Assembly: GCA_963711495.1 (NCBI GenBank)
Contig: CAVQEK010000006.1
Coordinates: 124,001 to 188,000 of the forward strand
DNA length: 64,000 bases
Direction: 5' to 3'
Origin: CAVQEK01 sp963711495
GTDB taxonomy: Bacteria; Bacteroidota; Bacteroidia; Cytophagales; Cyclobacteriaceae
In this document: positions 10,287-19,558 of the stretch, piece by piece
How positions within the stretch are numbered: the stretch's first letter is position 1
Layout: each line of letters starts with the position of its first letter
Notes under the pieces: model-generated
Databases searched by the model: none
What the model was told of the DNA's origin: nothing
The model's input: the letters and a program-made list of their open reading frames with translations, nothing else
Made by a program: the position numbers and the translations under genes

Positions 10287-11378
10287 ATGTTACTGATGAT
10301 GAATAACAATTGGAAAAAAAGTATTGGAGAACGGGTGGAGCAGTTTGAATTATTTTATAAAAAGGGAAACGACCGGCCTTTGTTGGGATTTTTTTGGGGC
10401 AGTGAATACCCCGTACACAGATATCCGGCGGCCAAATCCATTCCTGAAATGATTAAACTTACTCCGGAGCATTTCTGTATCGATGATTATTTAAATGATT
10501 ATGACTACTTGTTTGAAGAACACGAGAAATGCGGAGGGGATTTTATTTGGAGCGCCAGTGCTTTTTGGGGAATTCCCTGGGTTGAAGCTGCCCTTGGTTG
10601 CCCTGTAATTTTGAACAGTTACTCTTCCGGGTCTATTCATGCTGAACCGATGCCCGGGTTTAAAGGAGCAGATGACATTCCGGAATTTTCGATGCAAAAT
10701 TCCTGGGTTAAAAAAGCCATTGATTTTCTGGTAAAGGCTTCCGGGCGTAGTAAAGGGAGGTATCCGCTGGCAACAACCCGGATGCGGGGAATTTCGGATT
10801 TATTATCATTATTATATGGAGCTGAAGACCTGATTTTTGCCATGTTCGAGCGGCCGGATGAAGTGGCTGCCGTTGCTGAAAAATTAACGGATTTTTGGAT
10901 TCAGTTTGGTAAAATGCAGATCCAACGTATTCCCGACTTTTATGGGGGAATTGGTTCGTTTTATTACAACACCTGGGCTCCGAAAGGCACAATCTGGCAT
11001 CAGGAAGATGCTGCTGCAATACTATCGCCTGATTTGTATGATGCCTTTATTAGAAAATGGGATGAGAAAATTGTAAATGCCTTTGCCGGGTGCATTATGC
11101 ATCAGCATTCAAACGGTTATTTTCCTTATGAATATTATATAAATATGAATTTTACCGCATTGGAGTTGCATATTGATAGCGGAGGACCATCAGCCGAATC
11201 GCTTCATTCTATCTATGCTCAAATAATGAAACACAAACCTTTAATTATTTGGGGTGACATACCGGAAAATGATTTAAACTGGATATTTCGTAGACTTCCA
11301 TCGCAAGGACTGGCAATTATAACAGTTGTAAAAAATGAAAAAGAAGCAAGCAGATTATGGAATAAGTATATCGAATAG
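10287..11378 (+). CDS. URO-D-fold (uroporphyrinogen decarboxylase-like / MtaA-like) protein
   Basis: A cytoplasmic protein without signal peptide, 363 residues, of the uroporphyrinogen decarboxylase superfamily. The clearest match is the helix LYGAEDLIFAMFERPDEVAAVAEKLTDFWIQ. Members of this fold include HemE and zinc-dependent cobamide or methanol methyltransferases. The metal-binding position of the methyltransferases seems to read HQHSNG here, with His in place of the usual Cys. It follows a propeller gene by 8 bp and precedes a fucosidase, so it belongs to PUL-1. It is not HemE in context. Possible roles are handling of a methylated or rare sugar product, or a non-catalytic role. The start could also be at one of the nearby Mets (10296, 10299). 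Confidence 0.75.
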   Translation: MLLMMNNNWKKSIGERVEQFELFYKKGNDRPLLGFFWGSEYPVHRYPAAKSIPEMIKLTPEHFCIDDYLNDYDYLFEEHEKCGGDFIWSASAFWGIPWVEAALGCPVILNSYSSGSIHAEPMPGFKGADDIPEFSMQNSWVKKAIDFLVKASGRSKGRYPLATTRMRGISDLLSLLYGAEDLIFAMFERPDEVAAVAEKLTDFWIQFGKMQIQRIPDFYGGIGSFYYNTWAPKGTIWHQEDAAAILSPDLYDAFIRKWDEKIVNAFAGCIMHQHSNGYFPYEYYINMNFTALELHIDSGGPSAESLHSIYAQIMKHKPLIIWGDIPENDLNWIFRRLPSQGLAIITVVKNEKEASRLWNKYIE

Positions 11379-11484
11379 TAGAAAAAACCCGCATAGTAAT
11401 AGTTTAGGTAATTAGTTGAAAAGCTATTTGATAGGGTCGGTGTTTCATAATAGCCTTTCTTTTACCCAGGGAAAAAGGACAAAG

Positions 11485-12858
11485 ATGAAAAAAATATATC
11501 CTTTGATTTTTTGGTTATTCACTATCATGTTTATGGTTTCATGTAAAAGTACTCCTAAGGATTATTTGCATGAATCAGAAAATGATAAACAGGAGAGGAG
11601 GGCCTGGTGGGAAGAAGCCAAGTTTGGTATGTTCATCCATTGGGGGCTCTATTCTGTTCTGGAAGGTGAATATAAAGGAGAAAGGCCCCAGTATGCTTGT
11701 TTAATCATGGATCAATGCCATATTCCAATATCAGAATATGAGAAACTTGCATATCAATTTAACCCTGTTCAGTTTGACGCTTATAAATGGGTTTCCCTTG
11801 CCAAGCAGGCAGGAATGAAATATATCGTGATCACTGCCAAGCATCATGATGGGTTTTGCATGTATAATTCACAGTTCACTGATTATGATATCGTTGATGC
11901 TACGCCTTTTAAAAGGGACCCACTCAAGGAACTGGCCGGAGCATGTCAAAAAGAAGGATTAAAATTTTGTGTTTATTATTCAATTAGTGACTGGCATCAT
12001 CCAGATGAAGAGGCTATACATGAACCATATTACCGGCAAAATAAAAGTGGTAAAACCAATCCCAACTTTTCACGATATTATGAAGATTATATGAAACCAC
12101 AACTCAAGGAACTCCTTACAAATTATGGAGATATAGGGGTTATGTGGTTTGATGGCGAGTGGATCCCTGACTATACTTCTGAAATGGGCAAAGATATTTA
12201 TAACTATTTACGCAATATTAAACCTGATCTTATAATAAATAACCGTGTTGATGTTGGCCGCCAGGGTATGATGGGTTTAAATAAAGATGGGGATTTCGCA
12301 GGAGATTTTGGTACCCCTGAACAGCAGATCCCGGATACAGGTATGCCAGGACTTTTTTGGGAATCTTGCAAGACTATGAACGATAGATGGAGCTATGCCC
12401 ACTTTGATAATAACTGGAAATCGCCACAAGATTTGATAAATAACCTGATAGATATAGTTTCCAAAGGAGGAAACTTTTTATTGGATGTAGGTCCCACACC
12501 AGAAGGTTTGTTTCCCGGGCCAAGTATCGACCGTTTAAAAATTATTGGTCAATGGATGGCCTTAAATGGAGAATCAATATATGGTGCTGAAGCAAGTCCG
12601 TATGAAAGTCCAACATGGGGAAGATTTACCAGGAAAGATAATCACATTTATGCCCATGTGTTTGAGTGGCCGGAAGATGGTTTATTGTCCATTCCGGAAA
12701 TATCAAATTTAAGAAGTGCCTGGATTTTGTCAGATAAAAGAAAATCAAAACTTACAGTAATTAACTCTGGTAACGGAATTACCATTCAACTTCCGTCAGG
12801 TATCTCTCACAAATATGCTACTGTAATCGTGATTGAAGTGGATGGAAAAAAATCGTGA
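11485..12858 (+). CDS. GH29 alpha-L-fucosidase, lipoprotein (copy A)
   Basis: Hydrolyses terminal alpha-L-fucose. I start it at ATG 11485, preceded by a purine-rich AGGGAAAAAGGAC site. The longer TTG frame from 11416 adds a segment without a signal. Residues 1-20 form a lipoprotein signal ending FMVSC. The GH29 catalytic barrel is clear: KFGMFIHWGLYS, KQAGMKYIVITAKHHDGF, DIVDATPFKRDP, and MWFDG with the expected nucleophile Asp223. The C-terminal part beyond GNFLLDVGPTPEG is a small beta domain. It is the first of three GH29 enzymes in the window and points to a fucosylated substrate. Confidence 0.95.
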   Translation: MKKIYPLIFWLFTIMFMVSCKSTPKDYLHESENDKQERRAWWEEAKFGMFIHWGLYSVLEGEYKGERPQYACLIMDQCHIPISEYEKLAYQFNPVQFDAYKWVSLAKQAGMKYIVITAKHHDGFCMYNSQFTDYDIVDATPFKRDPLKELAGACQKEGLKFCVYYSISDWHHPDEEAIHEPYYRQNKSGKTNPNFSRYYEDYMKPQLKELLTNYGDIGVMWFDGEWIPDYTSEMGKDIYNYLRNIKPDLIINNRVDVGRQGMMGLNKDGDFAGDFGTPEQQIPDTGMPGLFWESCKTMNDRWSYAHFDNNWKSPQDLINNLIDIVSKGGNFLLDVGPTPEGLFPGPSIDRLKIIGQWMALNGESIYGAEASPYESPTWGRFTRKDNHIYAHVFEWPEDGLLSIPEISNLRSAWILSDKRKSKLTVINSGNGITIQLPSGISHKYATVIVIEVDGKKS

Positions 12859-13043
12859 GAGATATTAGTTTACTTTGGTTTGCAGATTGTAACAGTAAAA
12901 AAATTTGAAATGAATTATCCGATACAACCAGTCAGCTTATTTCTGAAATTGATATCTTGAATGGGGGGCTGAATTCAAGAATAATAAAGGAAATCTGCCA
13001 TAACAGTCGCGGGAAAAATAAAAATAATAAATAAGTCAAAATT

Positions 13044-14807
13044 ATGAAATTAATCAGTTTAGTAATCCTAAGTGGAATGTTACTCGCACATTCATTGGTG
13101 CTGAGTGCACAGGAAAATACGGATTGGAGGTCTATTGAAAACGCCAGGAGTGTTATTCCGAGTGAGAATTATGCCGACCAACCTTATGTAGTAATTGCAA
13201 AAAATAAAGACTGGGTATGTCTTTTAACTACCGGACCTGGAACAGAAAGTCAGGTTGGACAGCATATGGTGGCAACAATAAGCTCCGATCAGGGCAAAAG
13301 CTGGTCAGAACTGATCGATATTGAAAAAACTGATGCTCCGCCCTCATCATGGGGAATACCATACGTAACACCTTACGGAAGGATCTATGTTTTTTATACA
13401 TTTAACGGTGATAAAATAGATAGTTATCCTGATGGCAAACCATTAGTACGCAATCACAATACGGAATTGGGCTGGTACTGTTTTAAATATTCAGACGATA
13501 ACGGTCGTACGTGGTCTGAAAGACACCGGATCCCAATGAGGAAAACCACCGTTGATTTTATTAATCCCTGGAATGGTGAAGTTCAGTTATTTTGGGGAAT
13601 TTCAAAACCTTTTTCACACGAGAAATCCATGTATTTTTCTTTTACAAAAATGGGTATTCATCCACAAGACATGGGGGAAGGTTTTTTATATAAATCGGAT
13701 AATATTAATACAGAAAAAGATCCGTCCAAACTTCACTGGGTGCTTCTGCCTGAGGGTAATACAGGAATCAGTTATACGCCGCTTGGAGTTACACAAGAAG
13801 AGCATAACGTCGTTCCACTGAATAATGGAGGTTTGTATTGCATGTACAGGACCAGTGAAGGGTATCCGGCAAATGCATACAGTTCTGACAACGGAAAAAC
13901 CTGGAGTACACCAGAGTACGCAACTTATGCTGACGGCCGGGCCATCAAAAATCCACGGGCTTGCCCAAGGGTTTTTAAAACTTCAAATGGTAAATATCTT
14001 TTATGGTATCACAACAATAATATTAGGGGATATGAAGGCTATCGAAATCCGGTGTGGATTTCAGGAGGAGTTGAAGAGAAAGGTAAAATAAAATGGTCAC
14101 AACCGGAAGTATTACTGTATGGACCGCAAGATATACGTGGGATGAGTTATCCGGACCTGATTGAAGAGAAAGGAAATTATTGGGTAACTGAGACACAAAA
14201 AACAATTGCCAGGGTTCATTTGATTGATCAAGATTTGCTCGAAGGTCTTTGGAATCAGGAATCTGAACGAAATACGGTAACTAAAGGACTAATTCTTGAT
14301 AAAGATAATATACCACCGAAGACAAAACTACTGTCACCTAATCTTCCTGATTTAGAAAATGGTTCAATTTCAATTGAGATACTTTTCGATATCGATGAAT
14401 TAAAACCCGAACAGATAATTTTGGATAATACCGATAAGGTGGGAAATGGAATAGTAGTAAGAATAACCCCCCAGAGAACAGTTGAGTTGACTTTACAGGA
14501 TGGAGAACAAAAAGCATCGTTGGATACTGACCCGGGATTGGTTGATGCAGGAGAAAATCACGTTGTGTTTATTGTCGATGGTGAAGCCAACCTTATTACT
14601 TCAGTTGTGAATGGAAAATTATGTGATGGAGGAAGGTACCGTTTTACGGGTTGGTCATGGTTCAATCCTGGTATCGCCAATATAAACACAAATGAATATT
14701 TAGGTATCGCCCCTTCATTTGAAGGTTCGATTAAAAAATTAAGAATCTACAATAGGCACCTAACGACTTCGGAAGCTATCAGCAATTACCATTCTAGCGT
14801 CCAATAG
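13044..14807 (+). CDS. Sialidase-like BNR propeller enzyme with LamG-like domain (copy 3)
   Basis: Secreted paralogue, 587 residues, with a signal peptide of about 23 residues ending LVLSAQ. Asp boxes are SSDQGKSW, SDDNGRTW and SSDNGKTW. It shares the family blocks YADQPYVVI, SSWGIPYVTPYGRIYVFY, NPRACPRVFK and MSYPDLIEEKGNYWVTETQK. The C-terminal jellyroll ends in TTSEAISNYHSSVQ; this ending matters because it matches the reconstructed end of copy 5. It lies 185 bp after the fucosidase, and the next propeller gene starts 44 bp downstream. Substrate unknown, as for the other copies. Confidence 0.85.
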   Translation: MKLISLVILSGMLLAHSLVLSAQENTDWRSIENARSVIPSENYADQPYVVIAKNKDWVCLLTTGPGTESQVGQHMVATISSDQGKSWSELIDIEKTDAPPSSWGIPYVTPYGRIYVFYTFNGDKIDSYPDGKPLVRNHNTELGWYCFKYSDDNGRTWSERHRIPMRKTTVDFINPWNGEVQLFWGISKPFSHEKSMYFSFTKMGIHPQDMGEGFLYKSDNINTEKDPSKLHWVLLPEGNTGISYTPLGVTQEEHNVVPLNNGGLYCMYRTSEGYPANAYSSDNGKTWSTPEYATYADGRAIKNPRACPRVFKTSNGKYLLWYHNNNIRGYEGYRNPVWISGGVEEKGKIKWSQPEVLLYGPQDIRGMSYPDLIEEKGNYWVTETQKTIARVHLIDQDLLEGLWNQESERNTVTKGLILDKDNIPPKTKLLSPNLPDLENGSISIEILFDIDELKPEQIILDNTDKVGNGIVVRITPQRTVELTLQDGEQKASLDTDPGLVDAGENHVVFIVDGEANLITSVVNGKLCDGGRYRFTGWSWFNPGIANINTNEYLGIAPSFEGSIKKLRIYNRHLTTSEAISNYHSSVQ

Positions 14808-14851
14808 TAAAGAAAAATTGTAATTGATATCGAGATACAAATTGAATATTA

Positions 14852-16303
14852 ATGAATAAAAATGTCAAACCTAAAAGTTGGGTAAAAGGAAAACCTAGAC
14901 TTCTTTCGCTTATTATATTGGTTATGTTCATTTATTCCTGCAAACCGGCAGTACATAATCAGGTGGAAAAACAAGCGAAATCAGGTAGTATTAAGAATCT
15001 TTTCAGCAGAAATGAACTTGTCGAAATGGATTATCCTTTTGGTAAGTATGGTAAAGATATACCACTTGGAGACCCTGATGTGGAATGGAAAAGAAGCAAG
15101 CCTGATATTTGTGTTTTTGTGCCAACAGGTTCGGGCATTTATAATGGAGACAACGAACATTTTCTGGTATTCAACGCTCCGAAAAGCGAAGAATTGATTG
15201 CTTTGTGGACACAAAGTTCAGTAGAAGGCCGGGGTGATAATCATTTGGTTTTAGCAAGGAGTCCTGACGCAATAAACTGGTCAGAACCGGAATATTTGGT
15301 GGGGGCAAAATATGGGAAAGGAGGATTGCAGGCCAGTTGGGGTTTCCCGATCATTTCAGAAAAGGGCAGGATATACATTTTTTACACCAAAGAGATTGAA
15401 ATATTCGATAACAACCGGCAGGGAAGCGGAACTATGGGATGTATTTTATCGGATGATAATGGTTATACCTGGACAACACCGAAAGAAATTGGAATGCCCC
15501 GCTCAAAATACGACAATCCTGATAAAAAATACCCGAAAAACTGGATTGTATGGCAGAAACCAGTTAAAGACCAGGAAGGAAAGTGGATTGCCGGATATAC
15601 CCTGATTACTTCGGAAAGTGTAATGAAAAGTGAGAAGAATTGGGTAAATGCCGATTCAAGGTGCTACTTTATGCGTTTCGCTAATATTGACGAAAATCCC
15701 TCTCCCGAAAATATTAAGATTGAATGGTATCCTGAAAACGATATGGGACTGGAAGTACAAAATCCGGTATATCCTTATATGTCGGTTGCGCAGGAACCTG
15801 CAATTGTTTTGTTACCAGATGGCAGATTGTTTACTGTTATGCGAAATATGACGGGTTTTATATATTATTCAGTTTCATCCGATAACGGGAAGACCTGGAA
15901 AATTCCGCAAATGCTCAAATATTCTGATGAAGGTGAAGGAATTCCACACCCGATGTCGCCTTGCCCAATATATAAATTAAATGATGACAAGTTTATCCTG
16001 ATTTTTCATAATAATGATGGAAAAAGACTTGGCTATGATCAGGCAAATAAAGAGTGGAGCATCAATGTTGCTAATATCCTCCGCAATCCTACCTATTATA
16101 CTGAAGGGGAATTTAAACAGGATGCTGAACAACCGGTCTGGTTTAGCAAGCCGGTTGAACTGTTGAATACAGAGGATATTGCAGTACCGCCCAAAATGAC
16201 TGCAGAGATTGGCACATATCCCAGTATTACTAAGTTTCGGGGCAGAACAATATTATGGTATCCCGATCGAAAAAGATACCTGTTGGGTAAGTATTTGGAC
16301 TAA
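14852..16303 (+). CDS. Divergent sialidase-like BNR propeller lipoprotein (copy 4)
   Basis: A 483-residue propeller protein without the C-terminal jellyroll found in its neighbours. The N-terminus has a basic stretch and a hydrophobic core ending in the lipobox MFIYSC, so it is a lipoprotein. Asp boxes SDDNGYTW and SSDNGKTW are clear and SPDAINWS is a degenerate one. It keeps the ASWGFP and GRIYIFY blocks seen in the other copies but lacks the DQPY block. Late blocks FILIFHNNDGKRLG and FRGRTILWYPDRKRYLLGKY define a separate subgroup. It probably acts on a different linkage of the same glycan. Spacing of 44 bp from the previous gene indicates one operon. Confidence 0.82.
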   Translation: MNKNVKPKSWVKGKPRLLSLIILVMFIYSCKPAVHNQVEKQAKSGSIKNLFSRNELVEMDYPFGKYGKDIPLGDPDVEWKRSKPDICVFVPTGSGIYNGDNEHFLVFNAPKSEELIALWTQSSVEGRGDNHLVLARSPDAINWSEPEYLVGAKYGKGGLQASWGFPIISEKGRIYIFYTKEIEIFDNNRQGSGTMGCILSDDNGYTWTTPKEIGMPRSKYDNPDKKYPKNWIVWQKPVKDQEGKWIAGYTLITSESVMKSEKNWVNADSRCYFMRFANIDENPSPENIKIEWYPENDMGLEVQNPVYPYMSVAQEPAIVLLPDGRLFTVMRNMTGFIYYSVSSDNGKTWKIPQMLKYSDEGEGIPHPMSPCPIYKLNDDKFILIFHNNDGKRLGYDQANKEWSINVANILRNPTYYTEGEFKQDAEQPVWFSKPVELLNTEDIAVPPKMTAEIGTYPSITKFRGRTILWYPDRKRYLLGKYLD

Positions 16304-16348
16304 ATATCAAAAAAAGTCCGTATGGTGTTTAAGGTTAATGAAAATAAA

Positions 16349-18199
16349 ATGATAAACATGAAAAATAGTCTGTTTGGAAGGGAATATTATCAATTTAATA
16401 ATATTGGGGTGTTTCTGCTTATTGCTTTCTTACTAATTTGTTCAGCGACTTATGCTCAGGAAAAAGACTGGCGGAACATTGATAATGCTGTTTCTGTCAT
16501 TCCCGATGAAGGTTATTGCGATCAGCCTTATTCTGTGATAAACAGCAAAGGGGAGTGGGTGGTAGTTTTGACAACAGGTATGGGGCTTGAAGGACAACCC
16601 GGACAACATGTCGTGTCAACAATTAGTAAAGACAAAGGAAAGACGTGGAGTCCACTGGTCGATATTGAGCCTGCTACCGGGCCGGAAGCTTCATGGATTA
16701 CTCCTTTGATCGTGCCTTCCGGAAGAATTTATGTTTTTTACACGTACAATTCGGAAAATATGCGTGAGGTACTCAATTCAAGTGGAGAACCCATTAAACG
16801 GGTAGATACATTTGGAAAAATGATGATGAAATATTCGGATGACGGGGGACATAGCTGGTCCGAAGAACGCTATGAAGTTCCCATAAGGAATTTTGAAATA
16901 GACAGAAATAATATTTACAAAGGCAAAATACAGTTTTGGTGGAGTGTGGCTTTGCCTATTATTCATAAAGGGGGCGTCTACTTACCTTTATCCAAAGTAG
17001 GAAATTTTGGAGAAGGTTTTATGGAATCCGGTTCAGGCGCTATTGTATACAGTCCGAACATATTAACAGAAAAAGATCCTGCAAAAATTAAATGGGAGAC
17101 ATTACCGGATGGAGATAAAGGCCTGTTGCCTCCTGAAGGGAAGGTTGCTGATGAGCATAATATTGTCTCCATGAATGATGGAAGCCTGTATTGTGTCTAC
17201 CGGACTAACCGGGGGCATAATGTCCAAACATACAGCCGTGACAACGGTCATACCTGGACAACCCCTGAATGGGCAACTTACAGCCCAGGTGGAAAGTTGA
17301 TAAAGCAGCCCCGGTGTTTTAATAAAGTTTACAAATTTAAAAATGGGAAGTACGCCTTGTTCTTTCATAACAACGGTGCAAGGCATTACAGCAGTCATCC
17401 GCTGGGAAACAGGAATCCTACATGGGTTGCCGGTGGCATAGAGAAAGATGGGTATATCTATTGGAGTCAACCTGAAATTTTTCTTTATGATATGGATTAT
17501 TCCCATGGCATATCATATCCAGATTGGATAGAAGATGGAGGAAATTATTATTTTACAGAAACCCAGAAAACCATCGCCCGGATTCATCAAATTCCCAATG
17601 AGTATTTGGAAATGCTTTGGAATCAGGGAGAGAATTCAGAGAAAACAACCAATGGCCTTGTTTTGGAACTTTCCGATGATTCTTGTAGACAGGGTAAAGA
17701 ATTCACCATACCTGATCTGGGCAATTTATATGAGGGGGAAGGCTTTTCACTGGAGTTGAAGATTGAGCCATCCCGCTTAAAGAATGACCAGATTTTAATC
17801 GATACCCGTCGAAAGGAAAACGAGGGATACGGAAGTACAGCTAAATTTGCAGGAAATGGACTGCTTATAAAATTATTGAAGTCTGGTGCTCTTGAATTCG
17901 TAATGGACGACGGCCGTTCACCTTTAATCTGGTCCTCCGGTCCCGGTTCAATCAAAGCCAATGAATTAAATCATATTGTTATAAATGTAGATGCTAAATC
18001 AAAAATACTCACTTTTGTTATCAACGGTGAATTATGGGATGGAGGGGAAAGGCCCTTTGGTTATGCCCGGTTTAATCCCTATATGTATGATGTAAATGGT
18101 AAAGAAATCGTCAGTTTCTCTCCTGAATTTAAAGGTAAAGTGAAAACTTTCAGGATCTATAATCGATGTTTATTTACATCAGAGGCCATTGGTAATTAG
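16349..18199 (+). CDS. Sialidase-like BNR propeller enzyme with LamG-like domain (copy 5), C-terminus cut by an IS
   Basis: Secreted paralogue. The frame opens at 16322, but ATG 16349 or 16358 places the signal segment (ending CSATYAQ) nearer the start. Asp boxes are SKDKGKTW, SDDGGHSW and SRDNGHTW. The blocks YCDQPYSVI, ASWITPLIVPSGRIYVFY and ISYPDWIEDGGNYYFTETQK are present. The protein now ends ...SEAIGN at a TAG formed at the junction with an IS block. Joining 18198 to 21008 gives SEAIGNYHSGS and a TAA, matching SEAISNYHSSVQ of copy 3, so only five residues were lost. The enzyme is probably still functional, though the downstream fucosidase is now 2.8 kb further from the promoter. Confidence 0.85.
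   Translation: MINMKNSLFGREYYQFNNIGVFLLIAFLLICSATYAQEKDWRNIDNAVSVIPDEGYCDQPYSVINSKGEWVVVLTTGMGLEGQPGQHVVSTISKDKGKTWSPLVDIEPATGPEASWITPLIVPSGRIYVFYTYNSENMREVLNSSGEPIKRVDTFGKMMMKYSDDGGHSWSEERYEVPIRNFEIDRNNIYKGKIQFWWSVALPIIHKGGVYLPLSKVGNFGEGFMESGSGAIVYSPNILTEKDPAKIKWETLPDGDKGLLPPEGKVADEHNIVSMNDGSLYCVYRTNRGHNVQTYSRDNGHTWTTPEWATYSPGGKLIKQPRCFNKVYKFKNGKYALFFHNNGARHYSSHPLGNRNPTWVAGGIEKDGYIYWSQPEIFLYDMDYSHGISYPDWIEDGGNYYFTETQKTIARIHQIPNEYLEMLWNQGENSEKTTNGLVLELSDDSCRQGKEFTIPDLGNLYEGEGFSLELKIEPSRLKNDQILIDTRRKENEGYGSTAKFAGNGLLIKLLKSGALEFVMDDGRSPLIWSSGPGSIKANELNHIVINVDAKSKILTFVINGELWDGGERPFGYARFNPYMYDVNGKEIVSFSPEFKGKVKTFRIYNRCLFTSEAIGN
18194..18198 (+). repeat. Target site duplication AATTA, left copy (IS5-type block)
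   Basis: AATTA here is repeated at 21003-21007 on the other side of the IS block. Collapsing the two copies restores a paralogue-like ORF end, which supports it as the target duplication; the true duplication may be 3 to 5 bp. Confidence 0.75.
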
Positions 18200-18258
18200 T
18201 CGTCCCTAAAAAAGTGGGCAGAGCGAAGTTGGAGCATATAGTTTAGGTGTAATAGCTC

Positions 18259-19555
18259 CGACTTGATCTGACAGTTCAAGGTGTTGGTTTTGAGTTTTCT
18301 TTAGGTATACCACTCCCAAAATGGTGATAAGCAAGGGGCAAATAAAGCCCCTCGCCATTTCGGTCGGCAAGGTTATTCCTGGCAGGTTGGTCTCCACCAG
18401 AGCCTGCTTCCGCTTCACCTTGCGGTAATAAAGGTACGAAATTTTCATTCTGCCGATCCAACAATTTTTCTTTCGCCAGATGTAAGGATTCTTCCCAGGT
18501 TTGTATTGGTGTTTTCCCAAAGCAGTATTTGCCTGAATGGGGCCGGTCATGGTTGTATTGATCAATCCAAACATCCAGATCCTGCTGAAGTTCTTCAATA
18601 TTGTGGTAGATCTTCTTTCTAAAAGCCACCGCATAGAATTCGTCTTGTATGGTACGATGGAAGCGCTCACAAATGCCGTTGGTTTGAGGACTTTTGGCTT
18701 TTGTCTTACTATGGTCTATATCCTCAATGGCCAAATAAAGCTGATATTCATGATGCTCCCTGGAGCCACAATATTCAGTGCCTCGATCAGTTAAAATTCG
18801 AAGTAACGGGATGTCATATTTTTCATAGAAAGGGATCACCCGATCGTTCAGTATATCTGCCGCTACTAATGCATTTTTCCTGTCATACAACTTAACATGG
18901 GCTGTTTTGGCATATGTATCGATAAATGTCTGCTGATAAATCCTGCCAACGCCCTTAATGGTTCCAACATAATAGGTGTCCTGGGCACCCAGGTAGCCCG
19001 GATGAAGTGTCTCTATCTCGCCCTGAGCCCGCTTCTCTTCCTTAGCCTTTTCCATGGCGGTAATTTGAGATTCAGTCAGTATCAATCCTTCTTGGGCAAC
19101 TTTAGCCTCCAGAGCTTTGAGTCGCTTTCTGAAGGTCTCCAGATCATGTCGCAGCCAAACACAGCGCACACCACAGGGAGATATGAATACCCCTTCTTTC
19201 TTAAGTTCATTGGAGGCTCTTAATTGGCCATATGCAGGATATTCATATGCAATGGATACGACACGTTCTTCTATGGCTGGCTCAATGCGATTTTTGTGAT
19301 TCGGTTGGCGGCGGCTAAGTTCAGCCAATGCCATCTCTCCGCCTTGATCGTACAACTCTTTGTAGCGGTAAAAGCTATCTCGACTATATCCAAATATTTT
19401 ACAGGCTTGGGATACATTGCCTAATTGTTCGGCTAAGTTGAGTAGTCCTAACTTAGTTTTGATTACTTTTGTCTCTGTATTCATTTCTGACAGTTTATGG
19501 GGTTAATGATTAAATTCCTCATTTAAATTTAATCCCTAACTGTCAGATTAAGTCG
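18259..19555 (-). mobile_element. IS481-family insertion sequence (inner element)
   Basis: An 18-bp inverted repeat with one mismatch, CGACTTGATCTGACAGTT at 18259-18276 and its partner at 19538-19555, brackets the transposase gene. The exact ends are uncertain because the outer bases may belong to the target, and no clear target duplication is visible. The right end lies 3 bp after the stop codon of the IS5 transposase. Confidence 0.75.
18276..19484 (-). CDS. IS481-family transposase
   Basis: A 402-residue DDE transposase. The N-terminal helix-turn-helix (LLNLAEQLGNVSQACKIFGYSRDSFYRY) is typical of IS481. The integrase core contains FIDTYAKTAHVKLY with the first Asp, ILTDRGTEYCG with the second, and SPQTNGICERFHRTIQDEFY with the catalytic Glu. 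The reading frame is intact, so the element may be mobile. Its stop codon falls inside the left inverted repeat. Confidence 0.92.
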   Translation of the reverse strand: MNTETKVIKTKLGLLNLAEQLGNVSQACKIFGYSRDSFYRYKELYDQGGEMALAELSRRQPNHKNRIEPAIEERVVSIAYEYPAYGQLRASNELKKEGVFISPCGVRCVWLRHDLETFRKRLKALEAKVAQEGLILTESQITAMEKAKEEKRAQGEIETLHPGYLGAQDTYYVGTIKGVGRIYQQTFIDTYAKTAHVKLYDRKNALVAADILNDRVIPFYEKYDIPLLRILTDRGTEYCGSREHHEYQLYLAIEDIDHSKTKAKSPQTNGICERFHRTIQDEFYAVAFRKKIYHNIEELQQDLDVWIDQYNHDRPHSGKYCFGKTPIQTWEESLHLAKEKLLDRQNENFVPLLPQGEAEAGSGGDQPARNNLADRNGEGLYLPLAYHHFGSGIPKENSKPTP

Positions 19556-19558
19556 TAA

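Noticed and set aside
10287..11378. Calling the URO-D-fold gene hemE
   Set aside because: Position inside a PUL, weak match and altered active region argue against a heme pathway role.
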